Notes: a model not told the origin generated them from the letters alone. A DNA stretch of 64,000 bases from VRUE01 sp963697915 (GCA_963697915.1 OY969103.1:2418001-2482000), one strand, 5' to 3'. Counted from the stretch's first letter, positions 1 to 8,951 are shown. Program-made: numbers and translations.

Positions 1-1
1 C

Positions 2-652
2 GCGATCGGCTCCGCCGCGCTCGCCGCACTGGTGCTGTTCGCCGCTTTCAAGTACGAGCTTGCGGCCGAGGCCCCAGCCGGCTTCGACCTCGACAGCCTC
101 TTCAACCTCACCAGCCCCGACGTGCTGATCGGGCTGATCATCGGCGGCATGATGGTCTACCTGTTCTCGGCCTTCGCGATCGAGTCGGTCGGGCGCGCCG
201 GCGGTCAGGTGGTCGAGGAGGTCCGCAAACAGTTCCGCGAGCACCCGGGGATCATGGAGGGCACCGAAAAACCCGAGTACGGCAAGACGGTCGCGATCGT
301 CACCGCCGCGGCGCAGAAAGAGATGATCCTGCCCTCGCTGATCCCGATCCTGATCCCCGTCGTCGTCGGCCTGCTCAGCGTCAACGCGCTTGGCGGCCTG
401 CTGATCGGCGTCATCGTCGTCGGCCTCTTCGCCGCGCTCTCGATGACCGCCGGCGGCGGCGCCTGGGACAACGCGAAGAAGCTGATCGAGGACGGCGAGT
501 TCGGCGGCAAGGGCTCGCTGGCACACGAAGCCTCGATCACCGGTGACACCGTCGGCGATCCCTACAAGGACACGGCCGGCCCGGCGATCAACCCGATGAT
601 CAAGGTGGCCAACATCGTCGCCATCCTGATCATCCCGATCGTCCACTTCTAG
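2..652 (+). CDS. hppA: Membrane-bound proton/sodium-translocating pyrophosphatase, C-terminal part
   Basis: This is the last 216 residues of a membrane pyrophosphatase that couples pyrophosphate hydrolysis to ion pumping across the cytoplasmic membrane. The reading frame is open at the left window edge, so the start and the first two thirds of the family's usual length lie outside. Visible are hydrophobic helices and two strongly conserved family segments: the cytosolic loop around GGGAWDNAKK and the block GDPYKDTAGPAINP near the end, followed by the last helix. The specific ion cannot be decided from this fragment, because the residue that distinguishes K+-dependent from K+-independent enzymes is not securely alignable here. 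Confidence 0.95.
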   Translation, partial: AIGSAALAALVLFAAFKYELAAEAPAGFDLDSLFNLTSPDVLIGLIIGGMMVYLFSAFAIESVGRAGGQVVEEVRKQFREHPGIMEGTEKPEYGKTVAIVTAAAQKEMILPSLIPILIPVVVGLLSVNALGGLLIGVIVVGLFAALSMTAGGGAWDNAKKLIEDGEFGGKGSLAHEASITGDTVGDPYKDTAGPAINPMIKVANIVAILIIPIVHF

Positions 653-676
653 GAGTAGAAACCTAGGAGTAGAAAC
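649..676 (+). repeat. 14-bp perfect tandem duplication across the hppA stop codon
   Basis: The unit CTAGGAGTAGAAAC occurs twice in direct succession (649-662 and 663-676). The first copy contains the hppA stop codon TAG. It is probably a local slippage duplication, and no function is evident. Confidence 0.8.
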
Positions 677-686
677 ACCTTGAGGG

Positions 687-791
687 GGAGGGGCCGGTGC
701 CCCTCCCCTGAAGGCCGTCGCGCAGCTGAGCGTCCCTGGGGGTGCGCTGCGTGGTCCCTTGAGCCTTCCGGGGAGGGGCACCGGCCCCTCC
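687..791. repeat. 28-bp inverted repeat, loop 49 bp, downstream of hppA
   Basis: Positions 687-714 and 764-791 are reverse complements with one mismatch in 28. Each arm is itself partly palindromic (GAGGGG...CCCCTC), so the DNA or RNA could fold as one long hairpin or two small ones. It lies between hppA and a secreted-protein gene and is most simply a transcription-termination or mRNA-end structure, although no T-tract follows it. Confidence 0.6.
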
Positions 792-821
792 ACGACGGTT
801 TCTGCTTAGTAATCTTTCGGC

Positions 822-2099
822 GTGGCAGGGGTTCTAAAGGGGTTGGCGAGTGTGCTGGCGCTTGCCTTCGCGTTGCTGTGGCTGGCGCCTGCGACGCATG
901 CGATGCCGCCGGGGAATGACAACTTCGCGAATGCCGAGTCGCTTGGCATCGGCTTGCCGGTGGACATCACCCGCAGCAACGTCGAGGCGACGAGAGAGTC
1001 GGAGGAGCCATGGCACGGCAACTTCGGGTCACCGGAGACGGTCTGGTTCGCGTGGGAGGCTGAGAGCACGGGGTTCGTCACTGTCAGCGCTTGCGACAGC
1101 GAGGGCTTCACGACGGTTCTCGCGGTCTACACCGGGACCTCCCTCAGCTCACTGGTCAAGACGGTCGACGGCAACTCCGATGAAGGCCCGGATTGCATGT
1201 TCTCCCAGCGCGAGTTCTCCTTCGAAGCAGTTGACGGCAACAGCTACAAAATCGCGGTGGCGGGCAACGGGTACTACTTTCCGCCTGGACCGCAACCGGT
1301 CACCAGCGGGGAGTTCGACCTTCGGATCGAGGCGACGCCGCCACCCGCCAACGACGATTTCCAAGACGCGGCGACGCTGGAAGGGAAGATCGGCGAAGAA
1401 CCGGGAGGCGATCGCTTCTACCTTGCGTCGAGGCTTGGCTACAACTGGCTGGCGACCAAGGAGACGGGGGAGCCAGATCATGGCTCGGATCCGGGTGGGG
1501 CCTCGGTCTGGTACTCGTGGACGCCGCCTGAGTCGGGGCTCGCTCGCGTAACGGCGGACTGCTGCTGGCCGCCGTTATCGGTGGGGGTCTACGAAGGCAC
1601 CTCGATGGACGGGTTGACGCCGGTCGCGCCGAGCAACGACCCGCTGTTCGGCTCGGTCTTCCCAGTCAACGGCGGCACGACGTACCGCATCGCCATAGAC
1701 GGGCGATTCAACTCGGGGGCCGGCGAGGTCGAGACTGGGAGCTTCAACGTCCGAGTCTTGATGGAGCTGCCTCCCAAGCCGACCGTCGTCATCCCGTTGC
1801 GGCAGGACGCAGGGGTTGCACTCGACTCGGTCCCGCCAAAGACGACGGTCAGGAAGCGCGTGTTGAAGCGAGAGCCGCCGGTCGTGGTCGTCAACTTCGC
1901 GTCGAATGAGCCCGGGTCGACCTTCCGCTGCAAGCTGGACAAACGCCCCTTCGCCGGTTGTCGATCCCCGAAACGACTCGAGAATCTCGCGCTGGGCCGC
2001 CACACGTTCAAGGTCGTCGCGACCGACGCGGCCGGGAACGCCGACCCCACCCCGGCCAAGGTCAGCTTCCGCATCCCCCGGCCGGAGCGCCGGCGATGA
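822..2099 (+). CDS. Secreted 'NDNFANA' repeat protein with C-terminal Ig-like domain
   Basis: A 425-residue exported protein of unknown role. The GTG start gives a clear signal peptide ending near residue 27 (ATHA). Two related beta-rich modules follow, beginning NDNFANAESLG and NDDFQDAATLEG, each with a W.AWEA/W.SWTPP motif and a T.Y.IAV/IA.DG motif. The last about 85 residues form the FRCKLD...C...L..GRHTFKVVATDAAGN repeat often found at the ends of actinobacterial cell-surface proteins. The stop overlaps the start of a paralogous gene (ATGA), so the two are probably co-transcribed. Binding of a surface polymer is plausible but not shown. Confidence 0.8.
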   Translation: MAGVLKGLASVLALAFALLWLAPATHAMPPGNDNFANAESLGIGLPVDITRSNVEATRESEEPWHGNFGSPETVWFAWEAESTGFVTVSACDSEGFTTVLAVYTGTSLSSLVKTVDGNSDEGPDCMFSQREFSFEAVDGNSYKIAVAGNGYYFPPGPQPVTSGEFDLRIEATPPPANDDFQDAATLEGKIGEEPGGDRFYLASRLGYNWLATKETGEPDHGSDPGGASVWYSWTPPESGLARVTADCCWPPLSVGVYEGTSMDGLTPVAPSNDPLFGSVFPVNGGTTYRIAIDGRFNSGAGEVETGSFNVRVLMELPPKPTVVIPLRQDAGVALDSVPPKTTVRKRVLKREPPVVVVNFASNEPGSTFRCKLDKRPFAGCRSPKRLENLALGRHTFKVVATDAAGNADPTPAKVSFRIPRPERRR

Positions 2100-3310
2100 A
2101 GTGCCTGAGCGGGCTGGCGCTTGCCGTCGTCGTGTTGTGGTCGGCGGCGGCGGCACAGGCGGCGCCGCCTGTGAACGATGACTTCGCCGATGCGCAGGTG
2201 CTCGGGCCCGGGCAACCTGTGACGGCCACCGGCACCAACGTCGAGGCGACCAAGGAGGTGGGAGAGCCCGAGATCCATCCGGATCACCCTCCTTTCGCCG
2301 TGTCCAGCGGGCACTCGGTCTGGTTCGAGTGGGAGGCGACGATCGCGGGACTCGTCACCGTCGACACCTGCGGCAGTGCGCTCAACGCACTCCTGACGGT
2401 CTTCACGGGAGCCGCGGTCGGCGAGCTTCGGGATATAGGGACGCGAGGCGGCCCGGGCTGCGAAGGGGGCTGGCAGGTGACCTTCACCGCGACGCCCGGC
2501 ACGATCTACAAGATCGCCGTGGACGGGGTCGGGTACCCGGGCGGACCGTCGCCGCGGCCGACGGAAGGGTCGTTCGAGTTGCATCTCCGCGCGACGCCGG
2601 TGCCGGCCAACGACGACTTCGCGAACGCCACCGCGCTGAGCGCGATGGTCCCGGAAAACGGCTACTACGGGGCACGCGCCGAAGGCTCCAACTGGAATGC
2701 GTCGAAGGAGGCGGGCGAGCCGGACCACGGCGGCGTTCAGGGCGGTGCATCGGTTTGGTACACGTGGACCCCGCCGGTGTCGGGGCTGGCGTGGATGGGC
2801 GGCTGTCGCGAAGACAGTCTGGTGGAAGCGGTCTACACCGGCGACGCGCTGAACGCGCTGACGCCGGTCCCGGGCCGGGGGATCTGCGGCCTCGACGGCC
2901 TCAGGTTCTCCGCCGTGGCGGGGACGACCTACCGGATCGCGGTCGACGGCGAGCTCAACCGGGAAACGCAGCGGCCGGGGATGGGTGAGTTCTCGATCAA
3001 CGCCACCGTGGTCGAGATCCTGACCCGGATCAGCAAGCGCAAGGTGAAATCGAGGAAACGCCGGCAGGTCTTCGCCTTCACCTCGAATTACCCCGCCGCC
3101 GAGTTTCGCTGTCGTCTCGACCGCGGGTCGTTCGCTCCCTGCATTTCGCCGATGGTCTACACGCGCCTGAAGCCGGGGCGCCACACGTTCAAGGTCGTCG
3201 CCGCCGAGAGCCTCGGAAATGCCGATCCGACGCCGGCGATCGACCGCTTCGTCATCCTCGGGCCCAAGAAGAAGAGCCGGCCAAAGGGCAAGCGGCCGCC
3301 GAGGCGCTGA
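2096..3310 (+). CDS. Secreted 'NDDFADA' repeat protein, tandem paralogue
   Basis: A 404-residue exported protein with the same build as its upstream neighbour: signal peptide (AAAAQA), two NDDFA-type modules starting about residues 25 and 175, and a C-terminal Cys-containing Ig-like segment (FRCRLDRGSFAPC, GRHTFKVVAAE). The tail is very basic (KKKSRPKGK). ATG at 2096 is chosen because it yields the signal peptide and forms an ATGA overlap with the preceding stop. A longer in-frame reading upstream exists but overlaps the neighbour's coding sequence and would bury the signal peptide. Confidence 0.8.
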   Translation: MKCLSGLALAVVVLWSAAAAQAAPPVNDDFADAQVLGPGQPVTATGTNVEATKEVGEPEIHPDHPPFAVSSGHSVWFEWEATIAGLVTVDTCGSALNALLTVFTGAAVGELRDIGTRGGPGCEGGWQVTFTATPGTIYKIAVDGVGYPGGPSPRPTEGSFELHLRATPVPANDDFANATALSAMVPENGYYGARAEGSNWNASKEAGEPDHGGVQGGASVWYTWTPPVSGLAWMGGCREDSLVEAVYTGDALNALTPVPGRGICGLDGLRFSAVAGTTYRIAVDGELNRETQRPGMGEFSINATVVEILTRISKRKVKSRKRRQVFAFTSNYPAAEFRCRLDRGSFAPCISPMVYTRLKPGRHTFKVVAAESLGNADPTPAIDRFVILGPKKKSRPKGKRPPRR

Positions 3311-3321
3311 CGACGCTCGTC

Positions 3322-3327
3322 TAGGGT
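3322..3327 (+). promoter_or_regulatory. -10-like hexamer TAGGGT, 7 nt before GTG start
   Basis: TAGGGT ends 7 bases before the GTG at 3335, with no ribosome-binding site between them. This fits a leaderless transcript of the hydroxy-acid oxidase gene. The same spacing recurs before other genes in this window. Confidence 0.4.
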
Positions 3328-3334
3328 CCTCGGC

Positions 3335-4423
3335 GTGGCCGAAAGGTTCGTCAACGTCGCCGACCTCGAGCGGGCTGCCGCCGAGAAGCTGGAGTCGGGC
3401 GTTGCGGGGTACTTCTTCGGCGGGGCCGGGGACGAGCTGACGCTGGCGGAGAACGTCACGGCCTGGCAGCGGTGGCGGTTGCGGCCACGGGTGCTGGCCG
3501 GGCTCGGCGAGTGGGAGACCGGGGCGGAGGTGCTGGGCCAGGAGGTCGCGATGCCGGTGCTGATCGCGCCGGTCGCCTACCAGAGGCTGGTCGACCCCGG
3601 CGGGGAGGCGGCGATGGCGCGGGCCGCCGCCGCGGCGGGGACCGTGATGTGCCTCTCGACGCTGGCGTCGATGCGGCCGCGCGAGGTGGCCGCGGAGGCG
3701 CCGGAGGCGCGCTGCTGGTTCCAGCTCTACTGCTTCGAAGACGCGGCGATCACCCGGGCGCTGATGGACGAGGCGATCGATTGCGGCCACGGGGCGATCG
3801 TCGTCACGGTCGACGCGCCGCGCGGCGGCAACCGCGAGCGCGACCGGCGCAACGGGTTCGCGCTCCCGGCCGAGCTCGGCGTGCCCAGCGTCGAGGCGGC
3901 GCTCGGCCAACGACGGACCGTGACGATCGAGCAGACCTTCGAGCTGATGCAGCCGGCGCTGACCTGGTCCTACCTGGAGGGGCTCGCCTCCGAATCCAGC
4001 GTCCCGGTCTTGGTCAAGGGCGTGCTCACCGCCGAGGACGCCCGCCTCGCCGTCGAGCACGGTGCCGCCGGGATCGTCGTCTCCAACCACGGCGGCCGCC
4101 AGCTCGATCGCTGCCTCGCCACCGCCGACGCCCTGTCCGAGGTCGTCGAGGCGGTCGACGGTCGCGCCACGGTGATCGTCGACGGCGGCATCCGCCGTGG
4201 CGTCGACGTGGCGATCGCACTCGCCCTTGGCGCCGATGCGGTCCTGGTCGCGCGGCCGGCGCTCTGGGGGCTGGCGGCGGCAGGGGAGGACGGGGCCCGC
4301 CGGGCGCTCGAGATCCTCCGCGACGAGCTCAGGCTGACCTTGGCTCTCTGCGGCTGCGCGACGCCTGCCGAGTTGACCCGTGCTCACGTTCAGCGGGCGC
4401 CGGCGTCCCTATATTCGGGCTGA
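3335..4423 (+). CDS. FMN-dependent alpha-hydroxy-acid oxidase/dehydrogenase
   Basis: A 362-residue (beta/alpha)8 FMN enzyme of the glycolate oxidase/lactate dehydrogenase (LldD) family, which oxidises L-2-hydroxy acids to 2-keto acids. Recognisable are the N-terminal YFFGGAGDELT segment, LIAPVAYQRL in the first barrel strands, the FQLY flavin strand, the barrel lysine in VLVKGV, and the catalytic/FMN block IVVSNHGGRQLD followed by VIVDGGIRRG and DAVLVARP. The length matches the family. The substrate (lactate, glycolate or another acid) cannot be assigned from sequence. The gene stands alone between secreted-protein genes and the transport block. Confidence 0.9.
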   Translation: MAERFVNVADLERAAAEKLESGVAGYFFGGAGDELTLAENVTAWQRWRLRPRVLAGLGEWETGAEVLGQEVAMPVLIAPVAYQRLVDPGGEAAMARAAAAAGTVMCLSTLASMRPREVAAEAPEARCWFQLYCFEDAAITRALMDEAIDCGHGAIVVTVDAPRGGNRERDRRNGFALPAELGVPSVEAALGQRRTVTIEQTFELMQPALTWSYLEGLASESSVPVLVKGVLTAEDARLAVEHGAAGIVVSNHGGRQLDRCLATADALSEVVEAVDGRATVIVDGGIRRGVDVAIALALGADAVLVARPALWGLAAAGEDGARRALEILRDELRLTLALCGCATPAELTRAHVQRAPASLYSG

Positions 4424-4448
4424 GATGCCCACCCGGATCGCCAGCTAG

Positions 4449-6347
4449 ATGGCCCGCCGCATACCCAGGGACGAATCGCTGAGCCGTGTCCACGGCGTCG
4501 GCAGCCTCTTCTCCGCCGCCTACGGAAACGTCGGCTCCTCGATCTACTACGCGCTCGGCGTCACCGCCGCTTTCGCCCTCGGCCTCACCCCGGTCGCCTT
4601 CGTCATCTCCGGGTTGATCTTCGCCGCCACCGCGGCGACCTACGCCGAGGCGACGGTGATGTATCCGGAGGCGGGCGGCTCCTCGAGCTTCGCCCGCCAC
4701 GCCTTCAACGAGCTGGTCAGCTTCGTCGCCGCCTGGGGACAGATGCTCAACTACACGATCACGGTCGCGATCTCGGCCTACTTCGTGCCCCACTACCTCG
4801 CGGTCTTCTGGGAGCCGCTCGGCCACGGGCCCGGCGACATCATCGCCGGCGGCCTGGTGATCGCGTTCCTGGCCCTGGTGAACATCCGTGGCTCCGAAGA
4901 GTCGGCCCGACTCAACCTCGTGCTGGCGGTCGCTGACCTGGCAACCCAGGTGGTCCTGGTCGGGATCGGGATCTTCGTCGTCCTCAGCCCCGAGATCCTG
5001 GTCGACAACGTCAGCCTCGGGGTCGCCCCGACCTGGAGCGACTTCGCGCTCGGGATCGCCGTCGGGATGATCGCCTACACCGGGATCGAGACGATCTCCA
5101 ACATGGCCGAGGAGGCGCGCGACGCGGCCCGCACGATCCCACGCAGCGTCGGCCTCACCGTCGTCGCCGTCCTCGCCCTCTACCTGCTGATCCCGGTCGT
5201 CGCGCTCTCGGCGATGCCGGTGACCCAGGACGCGGCCGGCAACTTCACCACGGCGCTCGGCACCGAGTTCGCCAGCGACCCGATCCTCGGCATCGTCGAG
5301 AACCTCGGCCTCAGCCACGGCCTGACCGAAGTGCTGCGCTTCTACGTCGGCATCCTCGCCGCGGTGATCCTCCTGATCGCGACCAACGCCGGTCTGATCG
5401 GGGTCTCGCGGCTCACCTACTCGATGGGCCAGCATCGCCAGCTGCCCGAGGCCCTGCGCCAGGTCCATCCTCGCTACCGGACGCCCTACGTCGCGATCCT
5501 CGTCTTCGCCGCGATCGCGACGCTGACGATCCTGCCGGGGCAGGCCGACTTCCTGGCGACGCTGTACTCGTTCGGCGCCATGCTCTCCTTCACGATCGCC
5601 CACGTCGCGGTGATCCAGCTGCGCCGGCGCCGGTCCGAGGACGAGCGGCCCTGGAAGCCACCGCTCAACTTCCGCGCCTTCGGCACGCTGGTGCCGTTGA
5701 GCGCGGTGCTGGGCGGGCTCGGGACCTTCGCCGCCTGGATCGTGGTGATGGTGCTCAACCCGCGCACCCTCGTCGTCGGGCTCGGCTGGATGGCGCTCGG
5801 CATCGCCGTCTACGTCCTCTACCGCCGCAACCAGCGCCTGCCGCTGACCGAGACGGTGAAGGTGGTGACGCCGACGCCGCTCGGGGTCGAGGAGATCGAG
5901 TACCGCAGCGTCCTGGTCGCCTTCGAGGACGACGAGCCGTTCTCCGAGGACATGGTCGCGACCGCGGTCAAGCTCGCCTCCAAACGACGGCGCGGCATCC
6001 ACATCCACTCGATGCTGACCGTGCCCACCAACCTGCCGCTCGACGCCGAGCTGCGCGACAAGGAAGCGGAGGCGCAGAGCAAGATCGAGCAGGCGAAGCT
6101 GATCGGCGGGCAGCGGGTCACCGGCCACGTCGAGCGGGTGCGGCCCGGACAGGCGGGGTACGCGATCTCCGACGAGGCGGCCGAGATCGAGGCGGCGGCG
6201 ATCGTCGTCGGGCTGCGCTACCGCAACGGCACACCGCTCTACGACAAGACGCTGCAGACCGTGCTCGGCGAGCGCCCCTGCCGGGTCATCGTCGTCTCAG
6301 ATCACGGCGCTTCCGGTCGCGTCGAGCGGTCCGGTTCCCTCACCTAG
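4449..6347 (+). CDS. APC-family permease with C-terminal universal-stress-protein domain
   Basis: A 632-residue integral membrane protein. Residues about 15-460 form the roughly 12 helices of the amino acid-polyamine-organocation family, including the unwound helix-1 region (GNVGSSIYYALG) and the motifs PEAGGSSSFARHAFNEL and YTGIETISNMAEEA. Residues about 480-625 are a soluble USP-like alpha/beta domain (SVLVAF, AAIVVGLRYRNG, RPCRVIVVS). The APC-plus-USP layout is that of the potassium symporter KimA, but many actinobacterial relatives are annotated simply as amino-acid permeases. It begins a block with a paralogue and two TrkA-type proteins, which favours a cation-linked role. Substrate unproven. 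Confidence 0.85.
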   Translation: MARRIPRDESLSRVHGVGSLFSAAYGNVGSSIYYALGVTAAFALGLTPVAFVISGLIFAATAATYAEATVMYPEAGGSSSFARHAFNELVSFVAAWGQMLNYTITVAISAYFVPHYLAVFWEPLGHGPGDIIAGGLVIAFLALVNIRGSEESARLNLVLAVADLATQVVLVGIGIFVVLSPEILVDNVSLGVAPTWSDFALGIAVGMIAYTGIETISNMAEEARDAARTIPRSVGLTVVAVLALYLLIPVVALSAMPVTQDAAGNFTTALGTEFASDPILGIVENLGLSHGLTEVLRFYVGILAAVILLIATNAGLIGVSRLTYSMGQHRQLPEALRQVHPRYRTPYVAILVFAAIATLTILPGQADFLATLYSFGAMLSFTIAHVAVIQLRRRRSEDERPWKPPLNFRAFGTLVPLSAVLGGLGTFAAWIVVMVLNPRTLVVGLGWMALGIAVYVLYRRNQRLPLTETVKVVTPTPLGVEEIEYRSVLVAFEDDEPFSEDMVATAVKLASKRRRGIHIHSMLTVPTNLPLDAELRDKEAEAQSKIEQAKLIGGQRVTGHVERVRPGQAGYAISDEAAEIEAAAIVVGLRYRNGTPLYDKTLQTVLGERPCRVIVVSDHGASGRVERSGSLT

Positions 6348-6350
6348 AAT
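6345..6350 (+). promoter_or_regulatory. -10-like hexamer TAGAAT, 7 nt before ATG
   Basis: TAGAAT overlaps the stop of the upstream permease and ends exactly 7 bases before the ATG at 6358. This is consistent with an internal leaderless promoter for the small membrane protein and the second permease. Confidence 0.4.
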
Positions 6351-6357
6351 CGCCCCG

Positions 6358-6540
6358 ATGGACTCTCCCGAGCGGATCTACCGCGGTTCCGTCCGTGCCT
6401 TCTCCCTCGTCTTCATCATCCTCGGCCTGGCCATCCTCGTCAGCACCTTCGCCAACGGCGGCGGGCCGCTCTCGATCGGCGCGATCCTCGGCGTCGCTTT
6501 CCTGGCGGTGGGCGTGATCCGGCTCCGGGCACGTTCGTGA
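6358..6540 (+). CDS. Small two-helix membrane protein
   Basis: A 60-residue protein with two predicted membrane helices (about residues 14-31 and 37-54) separated by a short GGG-containing turn, and basic residues at the end (RLRARS). It lies between two paralogous APC-USP permeases, and its stop overlaps the GTG of the second (GTGA), implying translational coupling. No family is recognised; a small accessory subunit of the permease is one possibility. Confidence 0.6.
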   Translation: MDSPERIYRGSVRAFSLVFIILGLAILVSTFANGGGPLSIGAILGVAFLAVGVIRLRARS

Positions 6541-8498
6541 GCCCCCCGGGGCAACCGCCACGCTCGCGGCTCGAGCCCCTGCTGCAGCGTGGCCTCGGCG
6601 TCCCCGGCGTCTTCATCGCCGTCTACTCGGCGGTCGGCTTCTCGATCTACTTCTCGCTCGGCGTCGTCGCCGACCGCGGCCTCGGCCTGACGCCGCTGAT
6701 CTTCCTCGCCGCCGGCCTCCTCTTCGTCCTCACCACGCTCACCTACGTCGAGGGCGCCTCGATGCTGCGCGAGCGCGGCGGCTCCTCGAGCTTCGCCCGC
6801 CACGCCTTCAACGAGCTGATCGCCTTCATCGCCGGCTGGGCGATCCTTATCGACTACCTGATCGTCGTCGCCCTGGCGGCGATCTCGGTGCCGCATTACC
6901 TCGAACCGGTGGTGCCCGAGTTCGCCGACCGCGGCTGGGAGGTCGGCATCGCGGTGGCGGTGATCGTCGCCGCCTCCCTGTTCAGCGTCCTCAACGTGAC
7001 CGGACGGGGGCGGGAGCGCTGGCTGATCGGGCTGGCGCTGGCCGACATCGTCCTGCAGGTGGCGGTCGTCGTCGTCGGCCTGCTCGCCGTCTTCCATCCG
7101 GAGCGGCTTACCGCCGAGCTCGACGTCTTCGGAGCGCCCAGCTTCAGCGACGCGGTCTACGCGGCGGTGGTCGCGATGCTCGCCTACGCCGGCATCGAGG
7201 CCGCCGCCGACCTCGCCCCGGACGTCGAGGTGCGCCGCCGCGATCTGCGGCGGATCGTCTCGGTCGGCGCGATCAGCGTGCCGCTGGCCTACGCCGGGAT
7301 GGCGGCGATCGCGCTGATGGCGGTCCCGGTCGTCGCCGGCCCCGACGGGCCGCAGACCGCGCTCGGCGGCGAGTTCGTCGAGGCGCCGATCCTCGGCGTC
7401 GTCTCCCAGTACGAACCGGCCTGGGTCGCCGACTCGATGCGCTGGCTGGTCGCCCTGGTCGCCGCCCCGGTTCTCTTCTGGGCGGCGACGACGGCGATGC
7501 ACGGCGTCTCCCGTCACATCTACACGCTGGCGATCAACCGCCAGATCCCCAGTTGGCTGGGCAAGCTCAGCGCCCGCCACGCGACCCCGAAGGTCGCGAT
7601 CGCCCTCTCCTGCCTGATCGCGATCGGGCTGGCGGTGCCCGCCGACGTCCAGCTCCTTGCCGGCCTCTACGCCTTCGGCGCGACCCTGGCGATCACGATC
7701 GCCCACCTCTCGATCCTGCGCCTGCGCGCGCTCGAACCCGACCGCGAGCGCCCGTTCCGCGTCCCCTGGGACGTCGAGTGGCGCGGTGTCAAGCTGCCGC
7801 TGCCGGCGATCTTCGCGGCCCTGGTCAGCGGCCTCGCCTTCCTCAGCGTGCTCGCCATCCACGACACGGCGCGCTGGGTCGGCGGCGGCTGGATGGTCTT
7901 CGGGCTGCTCTGTTACGTCGTCTACCGCAAGGGGGTGGAGGGGACGTCCCTGACCAGGCGCGTCTCGGTCAGCGAGCGGGCGCTGACCAAGCAGAAGCCC
8001 GACGTCGAATACAGCAACCTGCTGGTCCCGGTCTTCGGCTCCGAGCTCGACGACGACATCGTCGCCACCGCGGGGCGCCTCGCCGCCGCCGCCCAGGAGG
8101 AGTCCGACGATGGCGAGGGCGCCCGGCTCGACGTGATCTACGTGATCGAGGTGCCGCTGACCCTGGCGCTCGACGCGGAGCTGCCGGCCGGGCAGGAGGA
8201 GGCGGCGCTGCACGCGATCGAGCGCGCCCGTGAAGTCGGCGACGAGTACGAGAACGTCACCGTCACCGCCTCGGTGCTGCGCGCCCGTGAGGTCGGCGCC
8301 GGCATCGTCGACGCGGCGCGGCGCAGCGGCGCCGAGGCGATCGTGGTCGGGGCCGAGCCGCCGACCAAGATCCGCGGTGGTGCGACCCTGGGCGGAATCG
8401 GCGCCGCCAGGCCGGCCGAGATCGGCGCCGCCACCGAGTACGTGCTCAAGAAGGCCCCCTGCCGCGTGCTGCTCACGGCGCCTCCCGAATCAGCCTAG
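6537..8498 (+). CDS. APC-family permease with C-terminal USP domain, paralogue
   Basis: A 653-residue paralogue of the permease at 4449-6347 with the same architecture. It shares the near-identical stretch GGSSSFARHAFNEL, then about 12 helices and a soluble USP-like domain from about residue 490 (VEYSNLLVPVFGSELDDD ... AEAIVVGAEPP ... APCRVLLTAPP). The GTG start is set by the 4-base overlap with the preceding gene. Tandem paralogous transporters with nucleotide-binding-type tails could form a hetero-oligomer or respond to different ligands. No direct substrate evidence. Confidence 0.85.
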   Translation: MSPPGQPPRSRLEPLLQRGLGVPGVFIAVYSAVGFSIYFSLGVVADRGLGLTPLIFLAAGLLFVLTTLTYVEGASMLRERGGSSSFARHAFNELIAFIAGWAILIDYLIVVALAAISVPHYLEPVVPEFADRGWEVGIAVAVIVAASLFSVLNVTGRGRERWLIGLALADIVLQVAVVVVGLLAVFHPERLTAELDVFGAPSFSDAVYAAVVAMLAYAGIEAAADLAPDVEVRRRDLRRIVSVGAISVPLAYAGMAAIALMAVPVVAGPDGPQTALGGEFVEAPILGVVSQYEPAWVADSMRWLVALVAAPVLFWAATTAMHGVSRHIYTLAINRQIPSWLGKLSARHATPKVAIALSCLIAIGLAVPADVQLLAGLYAFGATLAITIAHLSILRLRALEPDRERPFRVPWDVEWRGVKLPLPAIFAALVSGLAFLSVLAIHDTARWVGGGWMVFGLLCYVVYRKGVEGTSLTRRVSVSERALTKQKPDVEYSNLLVPVFGSELDDDIVATAGRLAAAAQEESDDGEGARLDVIYVIEVPLTLALDAELPAGQEEAALHAIERAREVGDEYENVTVTASVLRAREVGAGIVDAARRSGAEAIVVGAEPPTKIRGGATLGGIGAARPAEIGAATEYVLKKAPCRVLLTAPPESA

Positions 8499-8501
8499 TA
8501 T
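8496..8501 (+). promoter_or_regulatory. -10-like hexamer TAGTAT, 7 nt before ATG
   Basis: TAGTAT overlaps the permease stop codon and ends 7 bases before the ATG of the TrkA-type gene at 8509. No Shine-Dalgarno sequence is present in the gap, so a leaderless start is likely. Confidence 0.4.
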
Positions 8502-8508
8502 CCGACCC

Positions 8509-8949
8509 ATGTTCATCCTCATCGTCGGCTGCGGGCGGGTCGGCTCCTCGGTGGCGAGGAGCATGCTGAGCGAGGGCCACGAAGTCTCCTGCCTCGACGA
8601 GGACCCCGAGTCCCACACGCGGCTCGAGGTCGGGCTCGACAAGGGCTGGGAGGATCTCGGCGGTCAGTTCACGGTCGGCACCGGGCTGGAGACCGACGCC
8701 CTGCTCGCCGCCGGGATCGAGAAGGCCGATGCCTTCATCGCCGCCACCAACGGCGACAACACCAACATCGTCATCTCCCAGATCGCCCAGCGGCGCTACG
8801 AGGTGCCGACGGTGATCGCCCGCATCCTCGACCCGCTGCGGGCCGAGTGGTACGGGCAGCAGGGCCTGCACACGATCTGCCCCACCCGGGTCGCGATCGA
8901 CATGCTCGAGAGCGCCGTCCGCGAGGGCGCCCGGCGCGAGGCGGCGTAG
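8509..8949 (+). CDS. TrkA-N (RCK) domain protein
   Basis: A 146-residue single Rossmann-fold protein of the TrkA-N/RCK type that gates K+ channels and transporters by binding nucleotides. It shows the GCGRVGSSVA dinucleotide-binding loop, an acidic residue ending strand 2 (CLDED), and the conserved ADAFIAATNGDNTNIV segment. There is no TrkA-C domain. A second, longer TrkA protein follows 2 bases later, so the pair may assemble as a hetero-complex. Placement directly after two APC-USP permeases suggests regulation of them. Confidence 0.85.
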   Translation: MFILIVGCGRVGSSVARSMLSEGHEVSCLDEDPESHTRLEVGLDKGWEDLGGQFTVGTGLETDALLAAGIEKADAFIAATNGDNTNIVISQIAQRRYEVPTVIARILDPLRAEWYGQQGLHTICPTRVAIDMLESAVREGARREAA

Positions 8950-8951
8950 GC

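Noticed and set aside
1589..4387. A 932-codon open frame on the minus strand
   Set aside because: It is antisense to two secreted-protein genes and the FMN oxidase. The composition is Arg/Gly/Pro/Asp-rich without domains, a typical GC-bias shadow. The same applies to the long minus frames at 4329-6128, 6378-8213 and 44656-47277.
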